Shown here one piece after another: positions 35,401-45,245 of a stretch of DNA of 64,000 nt. The notes beneath the pieces are model-generated. The model was given only the letters and a program-made list of their open reading frames with translations, ran no database searches and was not told the DNA's origin. Position 1 is the stretch's first letter, and every line of letters starts with the position of its first letter. Origin of the DNA: Nepenthes gracilis (taxonomy: Eukaryota > Streptophyta > Magnoliopsida > Caryophyllales > Nepenthaceae). Location: contig BSYO01000009.1 in assembly GCA_033239525.1 (NCBI GenBank), forward strand, positions 19,055,299 through 19,119,298, in the 5' to 3' direction. The translations under genes were made by a program, and so were the position numbers.

Positions 35401-37520
35401 ATTGTGTCCTTGTTGGCTCTAGGATTCCATATTGGTTTTTTTGACCCAAGGAATGTTAAAACTCGACTGTGAGTCGACCTGGTAGACTTTCCAAAGGTAG
35501 GAGGGGGGCTTGTGCAACGTACACCGGGGGGGCCCCAACCCTAGGATAGTTATCTGAGTGGTAGGCGTAGGCAACTCTTTATATATATTTTTGAGGCAAC
35601 CTAATACTCTTAATGTACACTTTAATTCTTCAATAAATTAGCTAGATTTCTCTAATCATTGTTGTTGATATCTTTGAATGTGTATTACCTTTGCTCGACA
35701 TTGATTCTATTTGTCAACTAAGCATCGTTGTTATCGTTGTTGGGCTTGGATGGACGCATTTGTCCGATTGTGGCCACTCCTATAAGGAGGTCATGGCACT
35801 AAAAAAATGTGATTGCCTACTAAGCCTTGCAGCTATCGTTGCCGAGCTTGGATGGACGTATCTTTTTGATTGTGCTCGCTCTTGTGACAAGGTCATGGAA
35901 CATCTATGGGTGAGCCTCACTTGGGCCAACTAGGTATAGTTGTCCAATAGCCAAGCTCTAGCGGAGTAGAGGTCGTCATTTGCACAAAACCATTGGTGCT
36001 CAGTTTCGATGGGGGCACATCATTGCTGTTGCACGTCTAATCCTAATCCATTGATTATCGCTGACTAATCGTACTCGTTCACATTGGATAAAGTTGTCGC
36101 ACGCATACTAAAAAACCCCTAAGGTTTTAGTAGCCGCCTAGTGGGGAGGTCCAATTATTAGTCCACAAGCTCCCCAGGCCATGATGTCCAATTTCATTTG
36201 GGCCGCTCGGTTGCTGGAACTGAGTTTTAGGATTTGACCTCGCTTGGGCCAATCAGTTAACTAGACTGAGATTTTTTGATTGGGTCGCAGCCGATCAAGG
36301 AGCAGGTAAAGGCATTCACCCGATTTAATGGCAGTTTAGGTCTCTAAATTTATACAAACACACAAGCATTTATATGGTTGGCATGATGAATGGAACGAGT
36401 AAATAAACGTATTTATAGCACTCAAATAACATGCATGGATGCACTTGACTTCCCTACGCTCGGTGGAAAATCGTCGGTAGCACCTTCTAGGATAGAGGGT
36501 GCTTTATCCCATGGGACCAATTTTCTACTTCGGGTGCATAATACGTACACCCCGTTTCAGAGGATTATCGAGGTTAGGAACAGTCCCCATCAGTGGGATG
36601 ATAGTTTGTTCTGATAGGTAGTTATTTGCCAATGGCCTCTACATTCTAAAAAATTGGGTTTGTCATATCAAATCAGCATCCTCCTACCATATCGCTGTCG
36701 GCTGATAGCCGTCCGGCTACACGATTTTAAATGTCGGGCTCTTATTACCGACATGCAACCTGTAGGTACTGAGAGGGGCTCCACTTGGAGTGCAGTCAAC
36801 GTCTTCTAGCGTGAAATGCCACATGCGAGAGGTTGAGGACTCTGCTACCCCCAAGGGCATTCTAACATACTGTCTATGTTACACTAGGTGCACACGAGGC
36901 CCATTTTCTGGGCATTTCTACTAATATCAAGTGTTATTCCTATTTTGGCATTTCTACTTTAAAAAATTTTTCGCTTGCAAAATGCGAGTGATCTAGGTGG
37001 GGCACCGGATCGAAAGACACAGGCTCCGGTTCGACATCTCCTAGAAGGAGTGGTCGCGTCCGGACCTCCCTCATGAACGGTGACCTCTTTAGGTTGGCAG
37101 AGAACTTGTTGGCATTGCATAGAACTTCCCATCGGGCAGGAGGCCTCCTATCGTTATGGGATTTATTATCGGTTGACCCTTTAGCCAAGTCTAGGCCTTA
37201 TCACTTGTGGATGCCCAGGCCGGGAGGTCGTTAGGACACTAGATTTTCTGAGGAAGCTGTCTTTCTCTTCGCTTCCTCTTTTTGGATACGGGAGTTAATG
37301 TGCAACTTTAACACCTAGGTGGGTACAAACGATCTAGAGCTACTTAGGACACGGTGTCCATTTGAGTAGCAAATGTCTATACGTTCGAGGCCTGTCATTT
37401 GTCCTCGTGACTACTTGCGGAGGGGTCATCGCCATGGGAGGTGACGTCTATGGCCAGTGCGCTGGCTTGTGCCCGATACTGGGCATGTTTGCTCTCGTAG
37501 TTGAGTGGTTAGACTTTTTA
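35401..37520. other. Element interior without recognisable gag or pol
   Basis: Only short frames occur on either strand. At about 35715-35900 there is a diverged direct repeat of roughly 115 bp, with GAGCTTGGATGGACGTAT-like text twice. The minus-strand open stretch 36940-37188 has no recognisable domain. Confidence 0.55.
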
Positions 37521-37543
37521 GTCATTTCCACAGATTGTGCAAA
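37521..37543 (-). promoter_or_regulatory. Primer-site-like segment of the gypsy-like element
   Basis: The minus strand reads TTTGCACAATCTGTGGAAA directly after the LTR end GACGCATTA. It is a decayed form of the TTGGCGCCATCTGTGGAAA at 3032 and TTGGTGCCGTCTGTGGGA at 45226. It fixes the element's orientation. Confidence 0.7.
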
Positions 37544-37841
37544 TAATGCGTCCATGGATCTGAATTATCGAACGAATTAGGGAGAACTTGATCTCCCTAG
37601 TAAGTTGAATTGAAGTAGGTTCGATTTTCGTTACTCTGAACTTAGATGCTATACACCACAATTAATAAACAATAAGTCAGAGGATGGTAGGACTCGTTTT
37701 TCGATATACTTTTCGACGCTCAAGTACAGAAATTTTTCTCAGGTAGATTGAAAGATAGGAGGATAAGTGAATAATTTGTAGATGCAAGTTTTGAGAGATT
37801 AAGTATTAGCGAAAGGTTAGGATCCAATAGATGTGTTTGGT

Positions 37842-38075
37842 TGGGAAGCGACTTAGAGATGGAGAATTGGGCTTTGACAAGTCCGCTCAGCTGTGAAGCG
37901 GATTAGAGATGGAGAATTGAGCTTCGATGGTGTGCTCAACTGAGAAGTAGCTTTGAGATGAAGGATTGCGCTTCGATAGTGCACTTGATTGGGAAATAGT
38001 TTTGAGATGGAGAACTAAACTCTAATAGTGCACTCGGTTGAGGAGTGAATTTGAGATAGATAATTATGCGGTAGC
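37842..38075 (-). repeat. 49-bp minisatellite inside the 5' LTR
   Basis: Units begin at about 37842, 37892, 37941, 37990 and 38039. Each contains a version of GAAGCGGCTTAGAGATGGAG followed by AATTGAGCTTCGATAGTGC. Four to five units are present here, against about one and a half in the other LTR. Confidence 0.85.
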
Positions 38076-38270
38076 TGGTGCATGCCGAAAGGAGAGATCC
38101 ATTGTTTGGGCACCTGGATTTTCATTGTCGGGACTAATTGCTCGAATGGCATGTAGATTGTCAGACCTTTAAGAAGTCTCTAGATGATAGATTCAAAAAC
38201 TAGTTGAGAGGGAGAGGTCTTCTCTTCTCCTCATCTCCCAAGCTCCCCCCTTTCCTGAGGAGGAGGGAGA

Positions 38271-38278
38271 TATTTATA
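38271..38278 (-). promoter_or_regulatory. LTR TATA box
   Basis: TATAAATA on the minus strand, followed downstream by a CTCC-rich stretch. This is the usual layout of an LTR promoter and agrees with the minus orientation. Confidence 0.6.
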
Positions 38279-38679
38279 GAAAGAGAGTGTTGGTTAATTG
38301 TCTTTGGGTATCACGGCTCGACACTCATGAGTGGTCAATAGCGTGCGCCTGCTACTAGCGCTTTGAACTGTCGAGTTGCTCATTACGATAGGTTGGTTGT
38401 CCCCACCTGTAAGCTGTGCCGGCAGGTGTGTGGGGTCACATGCTAGCAGCGGTCACAGGTGCTTTTCTGTTGAGTTAGAGCTGCTGAGCTATATTTGCAG
38501 GCCCACCTAATGAGTGACTCTAATGGCTCATATGTCATTGGGTGGATCTGGGTTGTATTGTTTGATCATTCTGCCATGCTTTCTAGGCCTTGGGCTTGGA
38601 GGAATCTCTATCGGGCCGCTACTTCCCCTGTAGCTCGAATTCTGAGCCAATCTAATGAATTGTCAAACCCACCATATCT

Positions 38680-39654
38680 ATTATTTAAATATGCAGTAAA
38701 TTCAAACTCTCATCTCTCTATTTTCATGCAAGAGATTCCCAACCTTACAACCTCTTTATTTGCATTTAAGGTGTATAAGATTTGTAAATCATGATTCAAA
38801 CTTGTTCCCTAATTTCTTGGATCATATATCCATATTTCAGATGTGTATTAAATTCAAAATCCCATCTTATAAAATGTTTCACAGTTCGGAAGATCGAGTA
38901 GTGGGTCGCCAACCAACAATCTTGAGCATTGTTTTCTTATATGGAATATAATACTAGGGTCACAGCCATTTTTAAATGAACTTTTGGGAATCATTGATCA
39001 AATAGTTTGGTGAAAATTCAGTGTTCAAAACAAATGCCTAATTAGCGGTTGACACATAACAGAGATGATGATTTAGCACGCAACAGAAGGAAAAAAAAGA
39101 AAAAGCAAACAGTAGCAAAATCAAAACCATATTCAATATAAAGATCATCACTTAATTTCATTTAGTTGGTATATGTGGTAGACCTTCTACCACGAACCGG
39201 AAAATTCCAGGAAAAAGAGAAACAAAAAGCAGAGGAGGCAATAATCATGCAGCAGTTTGTTGCTTGACAGCCTAATTTCGCTAACAATATAAACCCCACG
39301 TTTTGTGGGTTTTAAGCAAGAATTTAACAATAATAAGAAACATACCAGAAATAATTGTTTTTCTCTAACTCAAGATCTTCAGAAAAAAAATATTGACCTA
39401 TCTTCCGATCATCGGCAACACCAAAATTCTATTATTGATGAAGAAACGTCTCCAGACAGTGAATTCGTTCAAAGAGAACACCCTTTCCTCTTCATGCTTG
39501 CTTCGTCGCCTAGATCTTCGATGATTCATGTATGTAAAGAGAGAATATTCACTCTGTTGAACGGTTTGATTATTCAGGACATTCGTCGTTGTAGAAGGCC
39601 CTTCGCATGGGAAAAATAGAATATACTTGGAAGAATTTGCATCTCGTGATAATT
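38680..39654. other. Intergenic DNA and 3' flank of the DUF7138-like gene
   Basis: 38690-38842 resembles 32435-32562. About 38843-38885 restarts the same motif (TTAAATTCAAAATCCCATC against GTAAATTCAAACTCTCATC at about 38695), hinting at a short tandem repeat with period near 150 bp. The part closest to 39654 is probably the 3' untranslated region of the next gene. Open frames here on the plus strand are not supported. Confidence 0.5.
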
Positions 39655-40482
39655 TCATATGTCTTTTCTCGCCTCCTTACCCGGCTTGGATTGCCTGGCA
39701 ATAGGGCCGGCGGGTGACCGGAACCCAACCGTTACCGCGTCGTACTTACAGCAGTGAAACGGCAACGTTTGATCTACCTCCATATTCGCATTCATACACA
39801 GATCGCATACCACTATGCTTCTCTCCCATCCAGAAGAAGCAGCCCCGTCGTCGCTAGTTCTCTCATGCCCGAACCTCTCGTCCCTCCTTGAATAGATATC
39901 AATTTCAGAATAAGCATTCGAATTCAAATACAACGACGTCAAATACCTTTCTTTTTCTCTCTCCAGAAATTTCATCCGGTTGGCGTAATCCGTGTACTCA
40001 GATCTCGTATACCAATTATCCGACCGCACAATCTGTTCGTGAACCGGAAAACCTGTAGGCGCATCGAAAGGCGAATCATGGTTTCTACGAAGCAAGAGAA
40101 AGTTCTCGGGAGAGATAATATCGCTGTGAATCGAGTAACTATCATCTTCCTCAACGATCTGTTTGCGCGGGCGGCGGCGAACTCGTCGGGATCTCTTCAA
40201 CACCACGCGAAAGAAGCAATTCCGTTCGGCAACGATGGATGCAAAATTAAACTTGCTCGTAATGGGGATTCTCCGGTAGCTCTTGAAGGAAGAGGGAGAA
40301 GAGCTCTTCTCGAAGTAGATGGTGATTTGGTGAGGGGAGATCCCGATTTTCTGGCTGATCATGGATTGGAAGGTCTTGAACTGCATTGAAGGTTGCACGA
40401 CGACGTTTCCAATGTCGATTTCTCGGTCTCCGTCGAAGAAAATCACCGAAAAAAAGGCTCCGATCGTACTGTCCTCCATCAT
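39655..40482 (-). CDS. Uncharacterised plant protein, probably DUF7138 type
   Basis: A single-exon gene of 275 codons. The N-terminal domain opens with GAFFSVIFFDGDREIDIGNV (residues 8-27) and continues with a QKIGISPHQITIYFE segment, a predicted beta-rich fold shared by a plant-specific family that I believe is DUF7138. A strongly basic patch follows (KRSRRVRRRPRK, residues 96-107), possibly a nuclear signal. Near the C-terminus are CDLC (226-229) and HCC (243-245), a possible metal site, then GFRSPAGPIARQSKPGK, a conserved tail. The function is unknown. The frame extends upstream to a TTG near 40542, but the first ATGs are the adjacent pair at 40482 and 40479, and the conserved domain starts only a few residues later. 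A TATA box at 40547-40554 would place the cap site near 40515-40525, so the extended start cannot be used. Coding GC is well above the flanks. Confidence 0.88.
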   Translation of the reverse strand: MMEDSTIGAFFSVIFFDGDREIDIGNVVVQPSMQFKTFQSMISQKIGISPHQITIYFEKSSSPSSFKSYRRIPITSKFNFASIVAERNCFFRVVLKRSRRVRRRPRKQIVEEDDSYSIHSDIISPENFLLLRRNHDSPFDAPTGFPVHEQIVRSDNWYTRSEYTDYANRMKFLEREKERYLTSLYLNSNAYSEIDIYSRRDERFGHERTSDDGAASSGWERSIVVCDLCMNANMEVDQTLPFHCCKYDAVTVGFRSPAGPIARQSKPGKEARKDI

Positions 40483-40546
40483 CGTAGAACATGGAGAGCG
40501 GGAGGCGATGGTGGAAGAGGAGGACAGAGGCTTGGGAGGCAAGACG

Positions 40547-40554
40547 TATTTATA
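40547..40554 (-). promoter_or_regulatory. TATA box of the DUF7138-like gene
   Basis: The minus strand reads CTATAAATACG, a near-perfect plant TATA box. It lies 65 bp upstream of the ATG pair, giving a predicted leader of about 35-40 nt. Confidence 0.75.
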
Positions 40555-40559
40555 GCCGC

Positions 40560-41752
40560 AGGGTTTAGAGGTAGAGAGGTGAAATTGGAAATTAATTTGT
40601 TACCAAAAACGAAACAAATATATTGGAAAATTTTGAAAGGCGGTTGGGGTATTTATGGAATACAAAGATATTCCTGGGAATATTTATGGCATTTCAAAAA
40701 AAAAAAAGGCTGAGGATATGGATTTGTTGCCTGGCGCGGACGTTCTCCTGAGACTTGCAACGCACTCTTCTTTGTTTGTTACGAAGAGAATTAAAAATAA
40801 TAATAATAATAATTATGTCATATTTTTAGTAAGATAAATAAGACTCGAATATTTATTATTAATGAATAATAATTTAAATAAATTTTTAATTTTATTAAAT
40901 AAAATTAATTATTTGTGTTTTTTATCATCCAATTTGATTTAATATAATATAATCAAAAATTAAAAAATAATTTTAGATTATTTTTTTTTGATATCTTTCT
41001 ACGGGTTTTTTTTTTGCTAGTCTCTTCATTTTCTTTGCATTTTACCACGACATTAAATATTTTAATTACTTTCCTTCCACTAGTAATAATATTGGCAGAG
41101 GAGATATTTAACATTTTTCAATAAGAAAAAAATTATTAATTATTAAAAAAAAACTGCTATAAAAAAATTATACATATATATATATATATATTAAAATTTC
41201 TATAAAAAGCCAAATCAAGATATATTTTTGTAGAGTCAATCTTAACTCGAAATATTCTGTAATGGGTTGGATTGGCAACAATTTTATTTTCATATTTTTT
41301 AAAATTTAATTTTCTTTAATTATAAAAATTCCAATCAAATAAAGCATTATATTTCACCATTTTAATGTCCTATTAGAAAAATAATAAAATCACTATAATA
41401 TAATCCCCTAGAAAATTACATTAATAATATAACATTTTAACTAGATACAATTTATAAAAAGATAAATGACTAATATTAGTGTCAGTTAATCTAAAAAATC
41501 AAATGAGACATTTAGGTCACCTTTAGTTAAAAAAATAATTTTTCATTTTTTTATTTTAAGTTTTTTATTTTTATTTTAAAGTATTTTTTTAAAAAAAAGT
41601 TTATTCATTTCTTTTAAAAATCTAAATATTTTAATAAGCTAATATCTATTAATAATTTTATAAAAAATTTTCAATCATCCAATATACGGTAAAAACTACC
41701 AATTAAAAAATTACCTAGTAAATTTATTAAATATTATTGTGTTTCAAGAATT
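40560..41752. other. AT-rich upstream flank
   Basis: No gene is visible. It contains an AAT run at 40795-40813 and a (TA)n run at 41173-41190. Distal promoter elements of the gene at 39655-40482 may lie in the first few hundred bases. Confidence 0.55.
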
Positions 41753-42584
41753 CGAGTTGTCTCATGGATTTCAAAGCCGTAAATCGGATCTTCACGCTGG
41801 GTTGATTTAATGCGGATTCAGTCTTCATAGTTTTAAATCTGAACTCTACGCAACACAATAGAAAACAAGCTGTTAGAGAATGGCAAAAATTACTCCCACC
41901 ATAAATCCTCCGACGTTCAAATTAGATACATTTTTAAGAAAATAGAAAGATATAAAGAACTCAAAAGGAATGCATGTGTGGTGGATGGAGCGTTTGAGCG
42001 TGTCTAATTGATAGACGGCTTAAAGGTACGCCTGCAAAAAGACGACTTATGAATGTGGCCATAGAGAGGCGTCTTAGAAGTGCTATGGAGGAATGGCTGG
42101 TCACAGGTATGGAAGGTCTCCTGGACAGCCTTTATTTGTATCTAGCCATTTGGTAGGAAAAAGAATTTCTGGAAGGATTGATTGTCTAAGTCCCTTTCTC
42201 TTCCCTGGCCTTTTCTCCTTTATGAATTCTCCTCTTAGGATGAGAGAGTTGGCCTTCTTAGTTGTTGCCTTCTCGACGAAGCATATGGTTCTAGAAATAC
42301 CTCTTTTCCCCCTCTCTCTTCATCTCTCTTGGGTCCTTTTATAATACTTGGACCATCTTTAATCGTTTATATCAGTTCCTGTAACCACCTCTAGATTATG
42401 ACAAACAATTTTGGGTCAAACATAATGGAGGATAGGGTTGCCGCTTAAAGCTGAAATGTAAACCGTAATTAACTATGGCGACTGAATTTTTGGAATTAAT
42501 CTGGACTATTTCATGTCAAAGTATCGGGTCGCTTTTCTAATGGGCCTACTTATTGGGCTCTTCCATTTGGGTTAGCCCAACTCA
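41753..42584 (-). repeat. Solo gypsy-like LTR, related to the neighbouring elements
   Basis: The low edge (CGAGTTGTCTCATGGATTTC) resembles the LTR edge at 37544 (TAATGCGTCCATGGATCTG). Further in, TCTGAACTCTACGCAACACA and CCTCCGACGTTCAA parallel the R-U5 text of the 37544 and 44185 LTRs. The high edge GCCCAACTCA pairs with the low edge as a terminal inverted repeat (TGAGTTG/CAACTCA, one mismatch). On the minus strand a TATTATAAAAGG box at about 42333-42345 is followed by a purine-rich leader. No primer site or internal region adjoins either edge. Flanking pentamers GAATT and ATTAT do not match cleanly. Confidence 0.6.
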
Positions 42585-44179
42585 ATTATACTCATTACAG
42601 TATTTACTTAATTTGTGGACTTTTTTTTTTTTGGTCGGATTTACCAAACTCATCAAATATATTCATTTATAATAATAAACTAACTAATTAAATTTATTTT
42701 TGTGATAGTTTACTTCAAAATCACCACAAGTCATAAAAGTTCATATATTATATAATAATAAATTATGTATTAAATATAATTTTTAATAATTATTTTCTAT
42801 ATAAAATGACACATATTAATATAGTTTATGCATATAATATCATACTTAATGTGGCAATTTCTCTCGAGTTGTAATTCAATACACAGGTTAATTGGTGTTA
42901 TTAAACTAACTTTGAGTTAAATTTAATAATAGAAAAATTGAGCTAAACTCTAATGTGATTTTATTTTCACAAAATTTAAGATTCAAGTATAAGTCCGTTA
43001 ACATATAATTTTTATTGCCTCAAATACATATATTGATGACCTGTTATTTTAATAATGATTATTTTTTAAATTATTATAAAATAGTTAGTCTAATTTTTTT
43101 ATTAAATTAATAATATATAATATTTTATTAAATAATAGAAAATACTAAACGATAATTCAGATATTATCATTGGCAAATAACTTACATATTAATTAAAGAA
43201 CATATTTTTAATTTTTTTGATCAATAATTGTATATTAAAACGTATAAGTATAATTTATATTAATTTTATAATTCTTATGAAAATATTAGCTAGAAAAAAT
43301 ATAAAAATATAAATAAATTTAATTATAAATTGGATCAAAATTTTATTATTTTTAAATATATATTTTTATATTCTATAAACTTATAAATTAATATTTTTCT
43401 ATAAAAATATATTTTTAATAGTATTATATAAATAATATCTAAAAACCGTAGAAAAACCTTATATCACAGTCATTGAATTATTTTAATTTGATATTTTTAA
43501 AATTTTTAAATTTAAGTTCAATATTTAAAATCTATTTTTTATTTCAAAAATAAAACATATAGATTTGAATATATATTCTTTAAAAAAATTTAATTTTTTT
43601 AAAAAGTTTGAAAATAATATTAATTTTTGTATCCCCTGAACAAGTCCTTTGTAGTTTTAAATAATGTTAGGTTTTATACATCTAGTTATGTTACTAAGTC
43701 TATATAAATATAAATAAATATATAAATAATATGACATTTAATATTATTTTTAAAAAATATAAATTATTCTTTTGAATATTATTTTTCTTATAGGAAAATA
43801 TTCTTTTGAATAGTTATTATAAGAATATTATTTTTATTTATAAGTTAACCTGTAGCCTCCATATCACATTATAGAAACATTATCATATGACATCATTCGA
43901 ACTTATTTTGTCAATGGGTAGATTATTCATCTTGCTAAATCAAACAAAACCGTAAACCCAAATTGATGCATTTATTTTGGGGGGTCGTATTTACTAAATT
44001 CTTGTATCTCACATCACATCTCAGGTGTAACTATTTTGACTCGTTTTGAAACTGTTAAATATAAATTTAATGATAAATTTTTTTTTTTTTTTTATTAAAA
44101 AAACTATTTTAAACTCAAAATTTTGACATTATACTCCGATCGTTAAATTTATACTCAACAATCTACTAATAACATGTGA
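42585..44179. other. AT-rich intergenic DNA
   Basis: Very AT-rich, with no gene or element that I can bound. A poly-T tract of about 15 lies near 44080. Confidence 0.65.
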
Positions 44180-44485
44180 CCAATTGATGGGACCAGTAGA
44201 TATGGATATAAAAGGTCAGGCCCCTCAGCAGGCTCACAATTGATCTTTAACCCAACAAAACTTTTTCAAAGTGAAGTGTCCTATATTATTCAAATAAGAA
44301 GAGTGCGTCTGCAGAATACACTATGAGGCCAGACACTCTTAAATTTGAGAGAACAAGCTCGGAGAAGCTCCACAAGCCCCAAGTGGCTTGGCACTCACAG
44401 AAAGGGGCTTATCCTCCAATCAAGAGTTGCCCTTCTTCTAGGGCCTACCATCCATTGAGCAGTCGGTCTCCATCGTGGATCCATG

Positions 44486-44745
44486 AGTCCTCCATCTCGG
44501 AGTTAGAAGTACTCCATCCTGGAGCCACAAAGCCTCCATCCTCGAGCTAGGAGTCCTCCATCCCGAAGTTAAGACCCCTCCGTTCCAGAACAAGGAGCCC
44601 TTCGTCCAAGGAGCACTCCATCTCGGAACAAGGAGCCCTCCGTCCAAGGAGTACTCCGTCTCTGGAGCTATGAGCCCTCCGTCCAATGAGCACTTCGTCC
44701 CGGAGCCATGAGCCCTCCGTCCTGAGTTAGGAGCTCGGTGTCCAA
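44486..44745 (+). repeat. 22-bp minisatellite in the 5' LTR
   Basis: About eleven degenerate units of roughly 22 bp built on GAGCCCTCCGTCCCGGAGCCA. The matching array in the 3' LTR is at about 50100-50390. Confidence 0.8.
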
Positions 44746-44830
44746 GAGTCAACCCTCCACTCAGGTAACCAGGATGTTGACCCACAAGTACAGTTTAGTC
44801 ATTTTCTAAACTACCTTTCTACGGATACAC

Positions 44831-44965
44831 CTCCAAACCGCCCCTCTACCGAACGCTCTTCTAAGCCGCCCCTTTATCGGGCGCATTTCTAAGCTGCCCC
44901 TATACGGGTGCTCCTCTAAGATACCATTCTATCAAGCGCACCTTTAAACCGCCGATTAGTTGGCG
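44831..44965 (+). repeat. 28-bp minisatellite in the 5' LTR
   Basis: About five units starting near 44831, 44859, 44887, 44913 and 44941, each like TTCTAAGCCGCCCCTCTACC then GGGCGCTC. The matching array in the 3' LTR is at about 50440-50640. On the minus strand the unit contains GGCGGCTTAGAG. Confidence 0.8.
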
Positions 44966-45225
44966 CATCTAAACGCTCCATCAACCGTTATATGTATCTA
45001 TTCATTATTCACATCATCCTAATATCTTTCTATTCTTTGAGAAGAGCGTCGGAGGATATGTGGTGAAAATAATTTTCGTCGTCATCTATCATTCTATTTA
45101 TAGTTTGTGGTGTGCAAGTTTTAGGTTAATAGCGACAGAGACCGAACCCGTTCTAATTCGACTAGTAGCAGAAGAATGGAAGGCTTCCTAATCTATACCA
45201 TAACCCGAGAATTAAGGATGAATAA

Positions 45226-45245
45226 TTGGTGCCGTCTGTGGGACC
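45226..45245 (+). promoter_or_regulatory. Primer-site-like segment of the 44.2-50.9 kb element
   Basis: TTGGTGCCGTCTGTGGGACC follows directly on the 5' LTR. It is the best preserved of the three copies of this signature in the window. Confidence 0.78.

Larger units (their letters stand above)
32568..38674 (-). mobile_element. Non-autonomous Ty3/gypsy-like element (Tat-like), minus strand, target duplication TATCT
   Basis: Identical pentamers TATCT flank the element at 32563-32567 and 38675-38679. The 5' LTR is at 37544-38674 (outer end CCCACCA, that is TGGTGGG on the minus strand, one change from the TGATGGG that starts the related LTRs at 1971 and 44185). The primer-site signature lies on the minus strand at 37521-37543. 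The first 150 bp of internal sequence on the minus strand align with the start of the internal region of the 44185 element, including CATGGCGATGACCCCTC versus CATGGCGACGACCCCTC. The 3' LTR at 32568 matches only in its R-U5 part. No protease, reverse transcriptase or integrase motif was found. An antisense reading frame remnant lies next to the 3' LTR. Confidence 0.82.
37544..38674 (-). repeat. 5' LTR of the gypsy-like element
   Basis: 1131 bp. The low edge pairs with 32568. The high edge is set by the TATCT target duplication and by CCCACCA, matching the TGATGGG start of related LTRs. It carries a TATA box and a 49-bp minisatellite. Confidence 0.78.
44185..45225 (+). repeat. 5' LTR of the 44.2-50.9 kb element
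   Basis: 1041 bp, paired with 49806-50906 throughout. It carries two minisatellites (about 44486-44745 and 44831-44965). It closes with AGCGTCGGAGGATATG, a TTTGTGGTGTGCAAGTT segment and GAATAA (GAATCA in the other LTR). Confidence 0.87.

Noticed and set aside
40483..40542. N-terminal extension of the DUF7138-like frame
   Set aside because: The frame opens at TTG, has no ATG before 40482, and lies between the TATA box and the likely cap site.
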